DNA from: Candidatus Margulisiibacteriota bacterium
Lineage (GTDB): Bacteria; Margulisbacteria; Termititenacia; Termititenacales; Termititenacaceae
DNA length: 26,043 bases
Reading direction: 5' to 3'
NCBI GenBank assembly: GCA_031279305.1
Contig: JAITIS010000003.1
Coordinates: 1 to 26,043, forward strand
Position numbers and translations under genes: made by a program. Every line of letters begins with the position of its first letter. The first letter of the stretch is position 1. Under the pieces are notes generated by a model. It made no database searches. It had not been told where the DNA came from and saw only the letters and a list, made by a program, of their open reading frames with translations. Of this stretch, positions 7,471 to 14,424 are shown piece after piece.

Positions 7471-8238
7471 ATGCAAATAACTTTTTTAGGCACCGGCACT
7501 TCCAGCGGAATTCCTATGGTGGCCTGTGACTGCGCGGTTTGCGCCTCGGCCAATCCTAAAAATACCCGCTTGCGTTCCTCGGTGTTACTGGAAAAAGACG
7601 GTCAAAGTTTACTCATCGACGCCTCGGCGGATTTTCGCGCGCAGGCCCTGCGCCACCGGATCCGCGATTTAACCGCGGTGCTGATCACGCATATTCACGC
7701 CGATCACATTTTTGGTTTGGATGAGATGCGCCGCTACAATCAGATTTACCGGAAGAAAATCCCAGTTTTTCTTTCGGCTGTTTTTGACCGGGAGATCCGG
7801 GAAGTAATGCGCTACTTGTACGAAACGCCCAAACAGATCGGCGGCGGCGTTTCTGCTCTGGATAACCGCGTATTAAAACCTCTGGAGCCGCTGAACATTG
7901 CCGGCCTGACAGTCACGGCCTTGCCGCTCAAGCACGGACTGCTCGAAATTTTCGGCTACCGCGCGGACAATTTTGCTTATCTGACAGATTGTTCGTTTAT
8001 CCCGGAGGAAACTTTTACGGCGCTCAAAGGCGTGGATGCCGTGGCGCTGGACGCGCTGCGTGCCACGCCGCACCCGACGCATTTTTCGCTTGCTGAGGCT
8101 GTCGCGGCCGCAAAACGCATAGGAGCTAGAGAAACTTATTTTACACATATCGCGCACAATCTGGAACACGAAGCAACGAATCAAACCCTGCCGCCGCATA
8201 TGCAGTTAGCCTATGACGGCTTGATTATAAATGTGTAA
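7471..8238 (+). CDS. Metallo-beta-lactamase-fold hydrolase, PhnP-like
   Basis: A cytoplasmic metal-dependent phosphodiesterase of the RNase Z/PhnP branch. PhnP itself hydrolyses phosphoribosyl cyclic phosphate in phosphonate breakdown. The 255-residue protein opens with FLGTGTSSGIP and a Cys cluster C19-x-C21-x2-C24 matching PhnP's structural zinc site. The metal motif THIHADH is at 73-79, KHG and LTDCSFI come later, and FTHIAHNLEHE is near the end. The start is ATG 7471, because MQITFLGTGTSSG is where the fold begins; the upstream in-frame extension to 7351 would overlap the divergent HAD gene. No phn genes are nearby, so the PhnP reaction is not implied; this subfamily is common in genomes lacking C-P lyase. 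The first palindromic repeat begins a few bases after its stop. Confidence 0.88.
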   Translation: MQITFLGTGTSSGIPMVACDCAVCASANPKNTRLRSSVLLEKDGQSLLIDASADFRAQALRHRIRDLTAVLITHIHADHIFGLDEMRRYNQIYRKKIPVFLSAVFDREIREVMRYLYETPKQIGGGVSALDNRVLKPLEPLNIAGLTVTALPLKHGLLEIFGYRADNFAYLTDCSFIPEETFTALKGVDAVALDALRATPHPTHFSLAEAVAAAKRIGARETYFTHIAHNLEHEATNQTLPPHMQLAYDGLIINV

Positions 8239-8244
8239 ATTAGC

Positions 8245-8319
8245 TATGCTGCAAATATTCTCCTGCCGGCTAGTTCACGGCGCTCCGTCGGCTCGCGGCA
8301 GAAAATATTTGCCAGCATA
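8245..8319. repeat. Palindromic repeat, copy A (upstream of the rRNA methyltransferase gene)
   Basis: A long imperfect inverted repeat. The left arm begins TATGCTGCAAATATT (8245) and reaches CTGCCG; the right arm ends AATATTTGCCAGCATA at 8319. The arms differ by a bulge and a small internal mismatch. The loop holds a smaller hairpin, ACGG-CGCT-CCGT (8277-8288). The right half, CTCGCGGCAGAAAATATTTG then CCAG, is closely similar to the right half of copy B at 9674-9726. It fills the gap between the PhnP-like gene and the methyltransferase. Confidence 0.75.
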
Positions 8320-8339
8320 AATAATCTGGAGAGACCTTT

Positions 8340-9671
8340 ATGTTAATCAAAGGTTTGTGCAGTGATTTTACTGTTGAAGGTTCCGGTGTTGTGAAGCGGG
8401 ACGGCCGGATTATTTTTGTGCCCGGACTAGTGCCGGGCGACACGGCGGAGCTAGAAATCACTGCCGATAAAAAAAATTATCTGTTAGGCCGCCTGAAAAA
8501 AATCAGCGAGCCTTCGCCGGACAGAGTTATTCCGGCCTGCCGGCATTTCGGCGTTTGCGGCGGCTGTACTCTCCAGCATTACAGCTATGCCGCTCAATTA
8601 AACTGGAAACGAAAATTTGTCGAGCAGTCCCTGAGACGTATCGCCGGACTAACTGTTTCGGTGCGGGATATTGTGCCTTCGGCTGATGTTTTGGGCTACC
8701 GTAACAAAGCCCAGCTGCCTTTTGGCCGAGGCGGCGGTCTGGGCTACTACCGACTGGATAGCCATTCGGTGGTAGATTTGCAGGAATGTCCGGTGCAGCC
8801 GCCGGATTTTACGCTTATTGTGCGGGCAGCGCGCGATTTTGCCAGAACGAAAAAAATACCGGTGTATGATGAACACAAACATAAAGGCATTTTGCGCCAT
8901 CTGATTATCCGCAAAAGTGATTATCTGCGGGAGATTTTGCTGGGTCTGGCTGTAAACTGCCGGAATTTTGGCCTGCGCGCGGAACTAGATCAGCTGACGG
9001 CCAAGCTAAATGAAAAATTACAAACTTATCGGCTAACGTCGATTGTAGCCAATATCAATCAGAAAAAAACAAATAAAATTTTGACCGGCAGACAGGAGGC
9101 TCTGCTGGGCAGCGGATTTATTACAGAAAAAATCGGCGGGCGGCTTTTCAAAGTGGCTCTGAATACTTTTTGGCAGGTGAATACCCCGCAGGCCGCCCAA
9201 GCCTATGCGCAGCTCGCCGAATGGTGCGCCGCAGGAACAAATATTCTCGATGCTTATTGCGGCATAGGAGCTATCGCTTTGACCGTAGCAGACCGGGCGG
9301 ATAGTATTTTTGGTGTAGAGGAAAATCCTCAGGCTGTCAGAGATGCCAGACGCAGCGCGGAAAATAACGGTGTATCCAATGCGCGGTTTATCTGCGGCCG
9401 GATGGAAGAGCAGCCTCTGGATGCTCTGGGCGCGCCGAATATTATCATTGCTGATCCGCCGCGCAAAGGTCTGGCCGCGCGCGCGGCAGAACAATTTTTA
9501 ACCTTGCAGCCGGAAAAGATCATTTATCTATCCTGCAATCCCGCCTCGCTCGCGCGCGACCTGAAGCTCTTTTGCCAGACGGGAAAATATCAAATACAGG
9601 AGATTATTCCTTACGACTTTTTTCCGCAGACGACGCATATTGAGACATTGGTTTTAATGCAAAAAACATAG
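8340..9671 (+). CDS. 23S rRNA (uracil-5-)-methyltransferase, RumA/RlmD family
   Basis: A SAM-dependent enzyme that makes 5-methyluridine in 23S rRNA. The 443-residue protein has an N-terminal TRAM-like domain (about 1-55) and the [4Fe-4S] cysteines C67, C73, C76 and C150. A SAM pocket lies at NILDAYCGIGAIAL, followed by DPPRKG (372-377). The nucleophile is Cys399 in LSCNPASLARDL. All key residues are present and the length is normal. Whether it modifies U1939, U747 or both (RlmD versus RlmCD) cannot be decided here; TrmA is less likely because of the Fe-S cluster and TRAM domain. GGAGAG six bases before ATG 8340 supports the start. The gene is bracketed by copies A and B of the palindromic repeat. 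Confidence 0.92.
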   Translation: MLIKGLCSDFTVEGSGVVKRDGRIIFVPGLVPGDTAELEITADKKNYLLGRLKKISEPSPDRVIPACRHFGVCGGCTLQHYSYAAQLNWKRKFVEQSLRRIAGLTVSVRDIVPSADVLGYRNKAQLPFGRGGGLGYYRLDSHSVVDLQECPVQPPDFTLIVRAARDFARTKKIPVYDEHKHKGILRHLIIRKSDYLREILLGLAVNCRNFGLRAELDQLTAKLNEKLQTYRLTSIVANINQKKTNKILTGRQEALLGSGFITEKIGGRLFKVALNTFWQVNTPQAAQAYAQLAEWCAAGTNILDAYCGIGAIALTVADRADSIFGVEENPQAVRDARRSAENNGVSNARFICGRMEEQPLDALGAPNIIIADPPRKGLAARAAEQFLTLQPEKIIYLSCNPASLARDLKLFCQTGKYQIQEIIPYDFFPQTTHIETLVLMQKT

Positions 9672-9673
9672 AG

Positions 9674-9726
9674 TTGGCAAATAATTTCCCGATTTCATCT
9701 ACTCGCGGCGGAAAATTATCTGCCAG
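9674..9726. repeat. Palindromic repeat, copy B (downstream of the rRNA methyltransferase gene); possible terminator
   Basis: The left arm TTGGCAAATAATTTCCCG and the right arm CGGAAAATTATCTGCCAGA form an imperfect stem of about 15 pairs. The right half (CTCGCGGCGGAAAATTAT then CTGCCAG) matches copy A with one gap and few substitutions. It lies between the convergent ends of the methyltransferase and radical SAM genes. T runs flank it on both strands (TTTT after it on plus, TTTTTT on minus), so it could act as a bidirectional terminator. Confidence 0.7.
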
Positions 9727-9731
9727 ATCTT

Positions 9732-10478
9732 TTACCGTTTTAGGTAGTAGTTTGTATTGAATTCGCCGAAAAATTCTTTGATCTTTTGCAATTTATCCGG
9801 CGGCATTGGTCTGACCCAGCCCTCTGTGCCCCGGCGGTCAAGCGAGTTGAGCTGTATGCCGTCGGGAGCTATCTGCCGGGCGGCTTTTAACAGCAGCTCC
9901 AGTTCCTGCGGCGTGTCATTGAGGCCGGGCACTAAAAATATTTCCAGCAGCAGCTGTCCCCGGTATGCTTTGCGCAGCTCCAATAACCCGGCGATTATTT
10001 TTTCTGGCGTTAAGCCTTTTAACGGACGATTTATTCGCGCGAATATTTCCGGCGACACCGCATTTAGTGAAGGAATAATAATGTCGGCTGGCAGAATTTC
10101 CGCTCTGACCTGCCGGTCTGACAGCAGACTGGAATTGGTCAAGAGGCATAACCGGGGGGTGTGCGGCTTTTTTATTGCACGGATAATTTCGCCGATATTA
10201 GCGGCCAGAGTAGGCTCGCCGCCGCCGGAAAAAGTTAAAACTTCCGGACGGTGCGGAGAAGCGGAGCCGAAAAAATCTTTTAATTCTTTTAACACCTGTC
10301 CGGTCGGGATAAAAACCTGCCTTTGCGCGGTGAGCGTGGTGGTCGCGCCGCATTCGCAGAATACGCAGTTGAAAGTGCAAGTTTTGAATTTAATCAGGTC
10401 TATGCCTAAAGACACGCCTAGCCGGCGGGAGTTGACCGGACCGAAAAGACAACTATTATCGCCGCCGCTGCGGGCCAC
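9732..10478 (-). CDS. Radical SAM protein (COG0731-like)
   Basis: A small radical SAM enzyme; reaction unknown. The 248-residue protein has FGPVNSRRLGVSLGID near its start, a segment typical of the COG0731 Fe-S oxidoreductase group. The [4Fe-4S] motif C34-x3-C38-x2-C41 follows in KTCTFNCVFCEC, with an extra Cys43, then FSGGGEPTL, the GGEP motif that binds the SAM amino group. The remainder is a partial TIM barrel (LLTNSSLL, VPGLND). The length fits the core domain without an accessory domain. Its ATG overlaps the stop of the upstream M48 gene by one base (TAATG), implying translational coupling. A functional link with the protease is not known to me; the pairing may only reflect compact gene packing. 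Confidence 0.85.
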   Translation of the reverse strand: MARSGGDNSCLFGPVNSRRLGVSLGIDLIKFKTCTFNCVFCECGATTTLTAQRQVFIPTGQVLKELKDFFGSASPHRPEVLTFSGGGEPTLAANIGEIIRAIKKPHTPRLCLLTNSSLLSDRQVRAEILPADIIIPSLNAVSPEIFARINRPLKGLTPEKIIAGLLELRKAYRGQLLLEIFLVPGLNDTPQELELLLKAARQIAPDGIQLNSLDRRGTEGWVRPMPPDKLQKIKEFFGEFNTNYYLKR

Positions 10479-11476
10479 TAAAATAACCCCAGTTTTATTC
10501 TGGCCGGCAGAGGTTCACTTAATTCACAGCCGTTAAACCAGGCCAGTTTTTTTGCCGCATCCCCGTTGAAGTATCTGGCGGCGAGGTTGTCCCAGGCGTC
10601 GCCTTTTTGGACGGTATAAATTTGCAGTTGTTTTACAGGCTGGCCTTTGGCGCTGGTGACCAGCCCGTTGATTTGTTCCAGATAGCGTTCGCGGTTAAGC
10701 TCGCGGTTGATGCTGCCTTTTTCCTCCAGCTTGCGCACTTCAATACGCGCCTGCTTGCTGCGGTCAGACGAAGCCGGATGGGTAGAAAGTACCGTAGAGA
10801 GTTGGCTAGACACGCCGCTTAACCGCTCAAACATAGTCATCACCCGCCCGACGCCCAAAGGGCTAAATCCCGCTTTGTTTTCATATTCGATGCCCAGCCT
10901 GTCGGCTTCCATTTCGTCCTCGCGGCTGTAAGATAAAAGCGCGACATTAAAAACTGTCTGGCCGACCCGGTAAGCGGTGTTTTGTTTGTCTTCGTCGTCT
11001 TGAAACAACAGCAAGCTGAGAATAACCGCTCCCAGATTGAAACCAGTGCTTTTAGACATACGCTGCAGCCCGTGCTTGGCGTTGACGTGGCCGATCTCGT
11101 GTCCCATCACTCCGGCCAGCTCCGCCTCGGAATTGATATAGGCTAACAGCCCCCGGCAGACGTAGACGTGTCCGCCCGGAATAGCGAAGGCGTTTATTTC
11201 ATTGGAGTCCAACAGCGTAACCGGATAGACTAGCTGCGGCCTGTGCGAGACGTCGCCCAGCCGGTTGACTATATTCTGCACATAAGCGCGCAGAGCCGGC
11301 GCATTGTATTCGCCGCCGTATTCTTTGATGATCTGGGGATGATATTCCTCGCCAATCCTGATTTCATCCGCATCCGAATAAAAATTCAGATTGTAGGATT
11401 CATTTACCGGATTGCGCGAACAAGCGGCTAAAAATAATAAACAAAAAGCCCCGCTCAGCCAGCGTTTAATTTTCAT
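10478..11476 (-). CDS. M48-family metalloprotease lipoprotein with C-terminal LysM-like domain
   Basis: A secreted, lipid-anchored zinc protease of the BepA/YcaL/LoiP kind, likely acting in envelope protein quality control. The 332-residue protein has a signal peptide with lipobox LAAC (Cys19). The zinc motif HEIGH is at 126-130, and ExEADxxG at 188-195 supplies the third ligand (probably Glu188). From about 283 there is a LysM-like end (IYTVQKGDAWDNLAARYF), which may bind peptidoglycan; its last part is short and ends IKLGLF. BepA has a TPR tail instead, so this architecture differs. ATG 11476 lacks a ribosome site and lies ten bases after an extended -10 box. The downstream radical SAM gene overlaps by one base. 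Confidence 0.88.
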   Translation of the reverse strand: MKIKRWLSGAFCLLFLAACSRNPVNESYNLNFYSDADEIRIGEEYHPQIIKEYGGEYNAPALRAYVQNIVNRLGDVSHRPQLVYPVTLLDSNEINAFAIPGGHVYVCRGLLAYINSEAELAGVMGHEIGHVNAKHGLQRMSKSTGFNLGAVILSLLLFQDDEDKQNTAYRVGQTVFNVALLSYSREDEMEADRLGIEYENKAGFSPLGVGRVMTMFERLSGVSSQLSTVLSTHPASSDRSKQARIEVRKLEEKGSINRELNRERYLEQINGLVTSAKGQPVKQLQIYTVQKGDAWDNLAARYFNGDAAKKLAWFNGCELSEPLPARIKLGLF

Positions 11477-11486
11477 AAGGGCAAAA

Positions 11487-11495
11487 ATTATAGCA
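11487..11495 (-). promoter_or_regulatory. Extended -10 promoter of the M48 gene
   Basis: On the minus strand TGCTATAAT combines an extended -10 (TGN) with a perfect TATAAT (11487-11492), ten bases before ATG 11476. It lies in the 30-base gap behind lacI, so the protease has its own promoter with a leader of only a few bases. No clear -35 is visible, as is usual for extended -10 promoters. Confidence 0.55.
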
Positions 11496-11506
11496 TAGGA
11501 GCCGGG

Positions 11507-12490
11507 CTATCTTTTTCTTTTCACCGATTCGCCGATGCGCAGGCTAACCGGCAGGACGAGGTGTTTGGGGCCGGCATTCTGGGGATTAAGAATTATTTTT
11601 TTGAGCTGAGCAACCGCTGTGCGCCCCAGCAATATGGGGTCTACATAGACAGTGGTCAGCGCGGGCTTCGGCGCCGGCAGATAGGGAGGAGTGACGATGC
11701 CGTCGAAACCGACGATAGAAATATCATCCGGTATTTTCAAGCCCCAGCGTTTCAGTATCTGATAGGCGACGTAGGCGATATGATCATCCGAGCAATAAAT
11801 CGCGCTGGGATTCTGTTTGAGCAGTTTATTCAGCGCTATTTCCACGGTCTGCAAATTATTATAGGAGCACTCTTCGAGCAGTTTGTCCGCGTTATTTAAT
11901 TGACTGCGTTTGAGCGCTTCACGGAAGGCGCCAGTGATGGTTTTGTAAAAGAAATCCGCGTCACCGCCGACTGAGCCGATGATCAGCCCGATCTTTTTAT
12001 GGCCGGAACTAAGCAGGTATTCCAGCAGCTCGCTGGCGCCCCGGCGGATGTCGAAATGCACGGCTGGATACTTGTATTGATCGTCCGGGTGGCCGCACAG
12101 GATAAACGGCAGTTTGAAATCCAGCGCTTTGTCCAAATACTCCGGCGGCACTTTGCCCACGAAAATTATACCGTTGTTTTCATAAACCTGTTCGTAAGGC
12201 GTGTCAAAATTTTCTAAGATTTGCAGAACAATATTTTCCTGATGCAGCACTTCCAATATGCCGTAAATCGCGCGGTTGTAATACTCGCCGGTGTAGGTGC
12301 GGAAAAAATCATTGCAGATCAGCAAAATGCGGGTGATGGTTTTATTTTTGCTGAAATAACCCAGCTCCTGCGCCTTGCGCAGAATTTCATCTTTTTTGGC
12401 GCGCGAAATGCGGTGGGGTTTATGCATAGCCAGCGACACTGTGCTGACCGACACCCCGCAGGACTCAGCAATGTCTCGCAGTTTGGTCAT
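11507..12490 (-). CDS. LacI/GalR-family transcriptional regulator
   Basis: A DNA-binding repressor or activator responding to a small ligand, typically a sugar. The 327-residue protein starts with a LacI-type helix-turn-helix (KLRDIAESCGVSVSTVSLAM, residues 3-22) and the hinge-proximal helix ending LGYFSKN. A periplasmic-binding-protein-like ligand domain follows from about 53, with the FDIRRGASELLEYLL and SIVGFDG segments usual for the family. Length is typical. No sugar-metabolism genes are adjacent; the only metabolic sugar link in the window is the distant orphan MalK-type ATPase. Its promoter carries a palindrome over the -10 and start region, so autoregulation is likely. The divergent 37/156-residue gene pair is the nearest other potential target. 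The ligand is unknown. Confidence 0.93.
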   Translation of the reverse strand: MTKLRDIAESCGVSVSTVSLAMHKPHRISRAKKDEILRKAQELGYFSKNKTITRILLICNDFFRTYTGEYYNRAIYGILEVLHQENIVLQILENFDTPYEQVYENNGIIFVGKVPPEYLDKALDFKLPFILCGHPDDQYKYPAVHFDIRRGASELLEYLLSSGHKKIGLIIGSVGGDADFFYKTITGAFREALKRSQLNNADKLLEECSYNNLQTVEIALNKLLKQNPSAIYCSDDHIAYVAYQILKRWGLKIPDDISIVGFDGIVTPPYLPAPKPALTTVYVDPILLGRTAVAQLKKIILNPQNAGPKHLVLPVSLRIGESVKRKR

Positions 12491-12491
12491 A

Positions 12492-12505
12492 ACTTGAAAT
12501 CAAGT
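12492..12505. promoter_or_regulatory. Palindromic operator over the lacI-type promoter
   Basis: ACTTGA-AA-TCAAGT is a perfect six-base inverted repeat with a two-base centre. It overlaps the -10 box and the predicted transcription start of the LacI-family gene and ends one base before the start codon. Position and symmetry fit an autoregulatory operator. The centre is not the CG common in LacI-family sites, so the protein that binds it is inferred. Confidence 0.5.
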
Positions 12506-12531
12506 ATAGACGATTATTCAAAATAAGTCAA
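12503..12531 (-). promoter_or_regulatory. Promoter of the LacI-family gene
   Basis: TTGACT (12526-12531, five of six) and TATACT (12503-12508, five of six) are separated by exactly 17 bases on the minus strand. This is the best sigma-70-type promoter in the window. ATG 12490 is only 12 bases beyond the -10 box and has no Shine-Dalgarno, so the leader is about five bases. Confidence 0.7.
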
Positions 12532-12559
12532 AATTTTAAGAAAAAATAGCAAAACTTTG

Positions 12560-12589
12560 AATTGTGGTATTGTACAATTAACTCGTTAA
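12560..12589. promoter_or_regulatory. Two inverted repeats and a possible -10 ahead of the 37-codon ORF
   Basis: AATTGT (12560-12565) and ACAATT (12574-12579) form an inverted repeat around eight bases. TTAAC-TC-GTTAA (12578-12589) forms a second. TACAAT (12573-12578, five of six) could be the -10 for the rightward ORF at 12627, but no matching -35 is visible. The two palindromes are regulator-site candidates; no binding protein can be assigned. Confidence 0.35.
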
Positions 12590-12626
12590 CGTAGGACTAG
12601 ACGCCTATTTTTTGCAAGGAGATGCT

Positions 12627-12740
12627 ATGGCCAAGAAAGCGCAAGTCTTCCCTGTATCCGAGACAGAAAAAATATTCTTGGCCATCGTTAGACAGGCCAA
12701 ATCCCTGCTCAAAGCCCAAGAAAGAGACTGCCGTGACTGA
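12627..12740 (+). CDS. 37-residue ORF upstream of the 156-residue protein
   Basis: AAGGAG (12616-12621) stands five bases before ATG 12627, an excellent site. It opens a 37-codon frame that begins MAKKAQVFPVSETEKIF, continues with an amphipathic helix-like stretch (LAIVRQAKSLLKAQ) and ends DCRD-TGA. It is Lys/Arg rich with no signal peptide. Its stop overlaps the GTG start of the next gene by eight bases, suggesting translational coupling. I recognise no family. An ATG at 12622 opens a longer alternative frame but would have no room for a ribosome site, and its first 37 codons read like out-of-frame sequence (Pro, Lys, Ser, Cys rich). It may be a small protein or a coupling leader peptide. 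Confidence 0.6.
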   Translation: MAKKAQVFPVSETEKIFLAIVRQAKSLLKAQERDCRD

Positions 12741-13203
12741 CGCTGTTTTGCTTAATAAAAAACAGGTGCAGAGGATGATCATCGAGTCTATTCATAAGGC
12801 GCTGAAAGAAAAAGATTCCGGCGGACTGCCGGGGCGCGCCAAGCATATTGATTACGAAATCAGTATGCTGTTAGCGGCTGCGGATGACAAACCGGAATTT
12901 TGCCGCGAAATACTTTTCCAGTTGGAACAACTGAATAAGCAAAAGAAAAAAGATGTCTCATTGGAAGATTTTTTTGCCAAATTAAAGATTTGTCTTTTGG
13001 GCAAATTATTTTATCTCTCGCTAAAAGAAAATAAATTTCTGCTGATCAAGGATTTTATCGGCCGCAGCAACCGGCAGTTTGTGCTGAAAGCCGTAGAGCT
13101 GATCGAGTCCTCGCAGGAAAACGCGGTGTTTTTTCTGGACACCGTCCGGGACAAAAACTACCGGGATTTTTTCAACGGGATCATCAGCTGCATCTATAAC
13201 TAG
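12733..13203 (+). CDS. Hypothetical helical protein, 156 residues
   Basis: Not recognised. The preferred start is GTG 12733 (VTDAVLLNKKQVQ), inside the end of the 37-codon ORF; the open frame continues upstream to 12622, but that part looks non-coding. The sequence appears wholly alpha-helical, charged and soluble: Lys/Glu-rich helices alternate with Leu/Phe-rich ones (LSLKENKFLLIKDFI, FVLKAVELIESSQEN). No signal peptide, membrane helix, or Cys/His metal motif is seen. Divergent from the LacI-family regulator and coupled to the 37-codon ORF, it may be under that regulator's control. Its TAG stop overlaps the stop of the convergent odc gene in one CTAG. Confidence 0.65.
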   Translation: MTDAVLLNKKQVQRMIIESIHKALKEKDSGGLPGRAKHIDYEISMLLAAADDKPEFCREILFQLEQLNKQKKKDVSLEDFFAKLKICLLGKLFYLSLKENKFLLIKDFIGRSNRQFVLKAVELIESSQENAVFFLDTVRDKNYRDFFNGIISCIYN

Positions 13204-14384
13204 ATCACCAACACTTTGGCGGGGGCAAATCCATTGAAAGCCGGCACGGAGCTAGCGCAGGAATAAGCGCCGATATTTTTCACGTAAATCACGTTGTTAA
13301 TATCCAGTTCCGGCAGCTCTTCGGTCAGCGAAATGATGTCCAGCGAATCGCAGGTCGGCCCGGCAATAGTGCAAAGCAGTTTCGGCCCGCGTTTTAGCGA
13401 CTTGAATTCATATTTACAGTGGTCAAAAATAATGCCGGAAAAATCCTGATACACGCCGTCGTTTATATAGTAGTAATATTTATTGTCGCGGAAAGCCTTG
13501 CCCACCACCTGCGTGATAAGTATCCCCGCGGGGCCGCAGAGGAACCGTCCCGGCTCGGCGACAATGCGCAGCTTGTCGTAAGCTTTGAACAGACGCCGAA
13601 TCTCTTTGCGCAGCATAACGGCCATTTTCTCAAAAACGGTTCCATCCTCGCTGTCAAAATATTTGATCGGGAAACCGCCGCCTATGTCTAGCAGCCTAAG
13701 CGCGATGCCGACGCTCTCCGCCTCGGCGAATATTTTGGCGGAAGTTTCCAGCGCTTGAATATAATTGTTGATATTCGTGCACTGCGAGCCGACGTGAAAA
13801 CTCACGCCTTCCGGCTGCAGGCCGAGGGAGCGCGCTTTTTTTAACAAATAAGTAGCCTGTTCTGGATCAGCGCCGAATTTCAGCGAAAGCTGCACCACGC
13901 TGCCGATATTGGCCACTTTGAGGCGTAGCACGACTTTAGCCTTGGGACAGTGCTTGGCGATCTTGTACAGCTCCAGCTCGTTGTCAAAAGTCATCAGATT
14001 GACGCGGTGGTCAAAAGCGTACTGCAAATCGGTTTCGGATTTGATGGTATTGGCAAAAATAATATTTTTCGGTCTCGCGCCGGCCTTGAGCACCCATTCA
14101 ATCTCTTTGGCGCTGGCCACGTCAAAAGCGCAGCCCAGCGAAACAAAATGTTTCAAAATAGCCGGATGAGGATTGGATTTGATGGCGTAAAACGGTTCGA
14201 TGTACGGGAGTTTCTTTTTGAAAGAATAAAATTGCTTATTTAGGACGCTTTTCAAAATTAACAGCAGAGGCGAGTGGTATTCTTTTACCAGCTTGCGGAT
14301 CAAAGACTCTATGCCTTCTCTGGTCTTTGGCGCCTTGATGCTGGGGACAGAGATTGCCGCGCCCTCAGGTTCCTCAATGGTCAA
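13200..14384 (-). CDS. odc: Ornithine decarboxylase (PLP fold III)
   Basis: It decarboxylates ornithine to putrescine, supplying the substrate of the upstream hss product. The 394-residue protein is an alanine-racemase-fold decarboxylase with PLP Lys69 in FYAIKSNPHP, HVGSQC with His197, GGGFP (235-239), EPGR (277-280) and DGVYQDF...FDH (309-322). Cys345-Asp346 lie in GPTCDSLD and Tyr374 in GAYS, matching the ornithine/lysine decarboxylase signature. Diaminopimelate and carboxynorspermidine decarboxylases lack this exact pattern. Activity on lysine as well is possible. A 35-residue N-terminal extension precedes the fold. The start is TTG 14384, with AGGAGG (14392-14397) seven bases away; an ATG at 14386-14388 opens only a four-codon frame. 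It lies 40 bases after hss in the same operon. Confidence 0.9.
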   Translation of the reverse strand: MTIEEPEGAAISVPSIKAPKTREGIESLIRKLVKEYHSPLLLILKSVLNKQFYSFKKKLPYIEPFYAIKSNPHPAILKHFVSLGCAFDVASAKEIEWVLKAGARPKNIIFANTIKSETDLQYAFDHRVNLMTFDNELELYKIAKHCPKAKVVLRLKVANIGSVVQLSLKFGADPEQATYLLKKARSLGLQPEGVSFHVGSQCTNINNYIQALETSAKIFAEAESVGIALRLLDIGGGFPIKYFDSEDGTVFEKMAVMLRKEIRRLFKAYDKLRIVAEPGRFLCGPAGILITQVVGKAFRDNKYYYYINDGVYQDFSGIIFDHCKYEFKSLKRGPKLLCTIAGPTCDSLDIISLTEELPELDINNVIYVKNIGAYSCASSVPAFNGFAPAKVLVI

Positions 14385-14405
14385 GCATCTACCTCCTAGC
14401 TTAAA

Positions 14406-14419
14406 GTAGTAAAAACTAC
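14406..14419. other. Small hairpin between hss and odc
   Basis: GTAGT-AAAA-ACTAC is a five-pair stem with a four-base loop in the 40-base gap between hss and odc. It sits just ahead of the odc ribosome site (14392-14397). It might protect or separate the two message parts, but it is short and could be chance. Confidence 0.3.
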
Positions 14420-14424
14420 GGCAG

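Noticed and set aside
7471..8238. Phosphonate degradation gene phnP in the strict sense
   Set aside because: The zinc Cys cluster and HxHxDH motif fit the family, but no C-P lyase or other phn gene is in the window, so the specific pathway is not claimed.
8245..8319. Integron attC site
   Set aside because: The palindrome is long and imperfect, but I see no RYYYAAC/GTTRRRY core pair, and neither an integrase nor a cassette-like array is nearby.
9757..10536. Plus-strand open frame (259 codons) opposite the radical SAM gene
   Set aside because: The minus strand carries an intact CxxxCxxC radical SAM protein. The plus frame is Ser/Arg/Pro rich without recognisable domains.
12622..12732. N-terminal extension of the 156-residue protein to ATG 12622
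   Set aside because: The ATG directly abuts AAGGAG, leaving no spacing. The translated stretch looks like out-of-frame sequence, and the overlapping 37-codon frame has proper spacing from the same site.
12627..13203. Programmed -1 frameshift fusing the 37-codon ORF to the 156-residue protein
   Set aside because: The downstream frame is indeed -1, but I see no slippery heptamer in the overlap, and GTG 12733 offers an ordinary coupled start.
14374..14388. Four-codon leader peptide overlapping the odc start
   Set aside because: ATG 14386-14388 then Leu-Asp-His-stop is probably a chance ATG between the ribosome site and the TTG start; too short to support.
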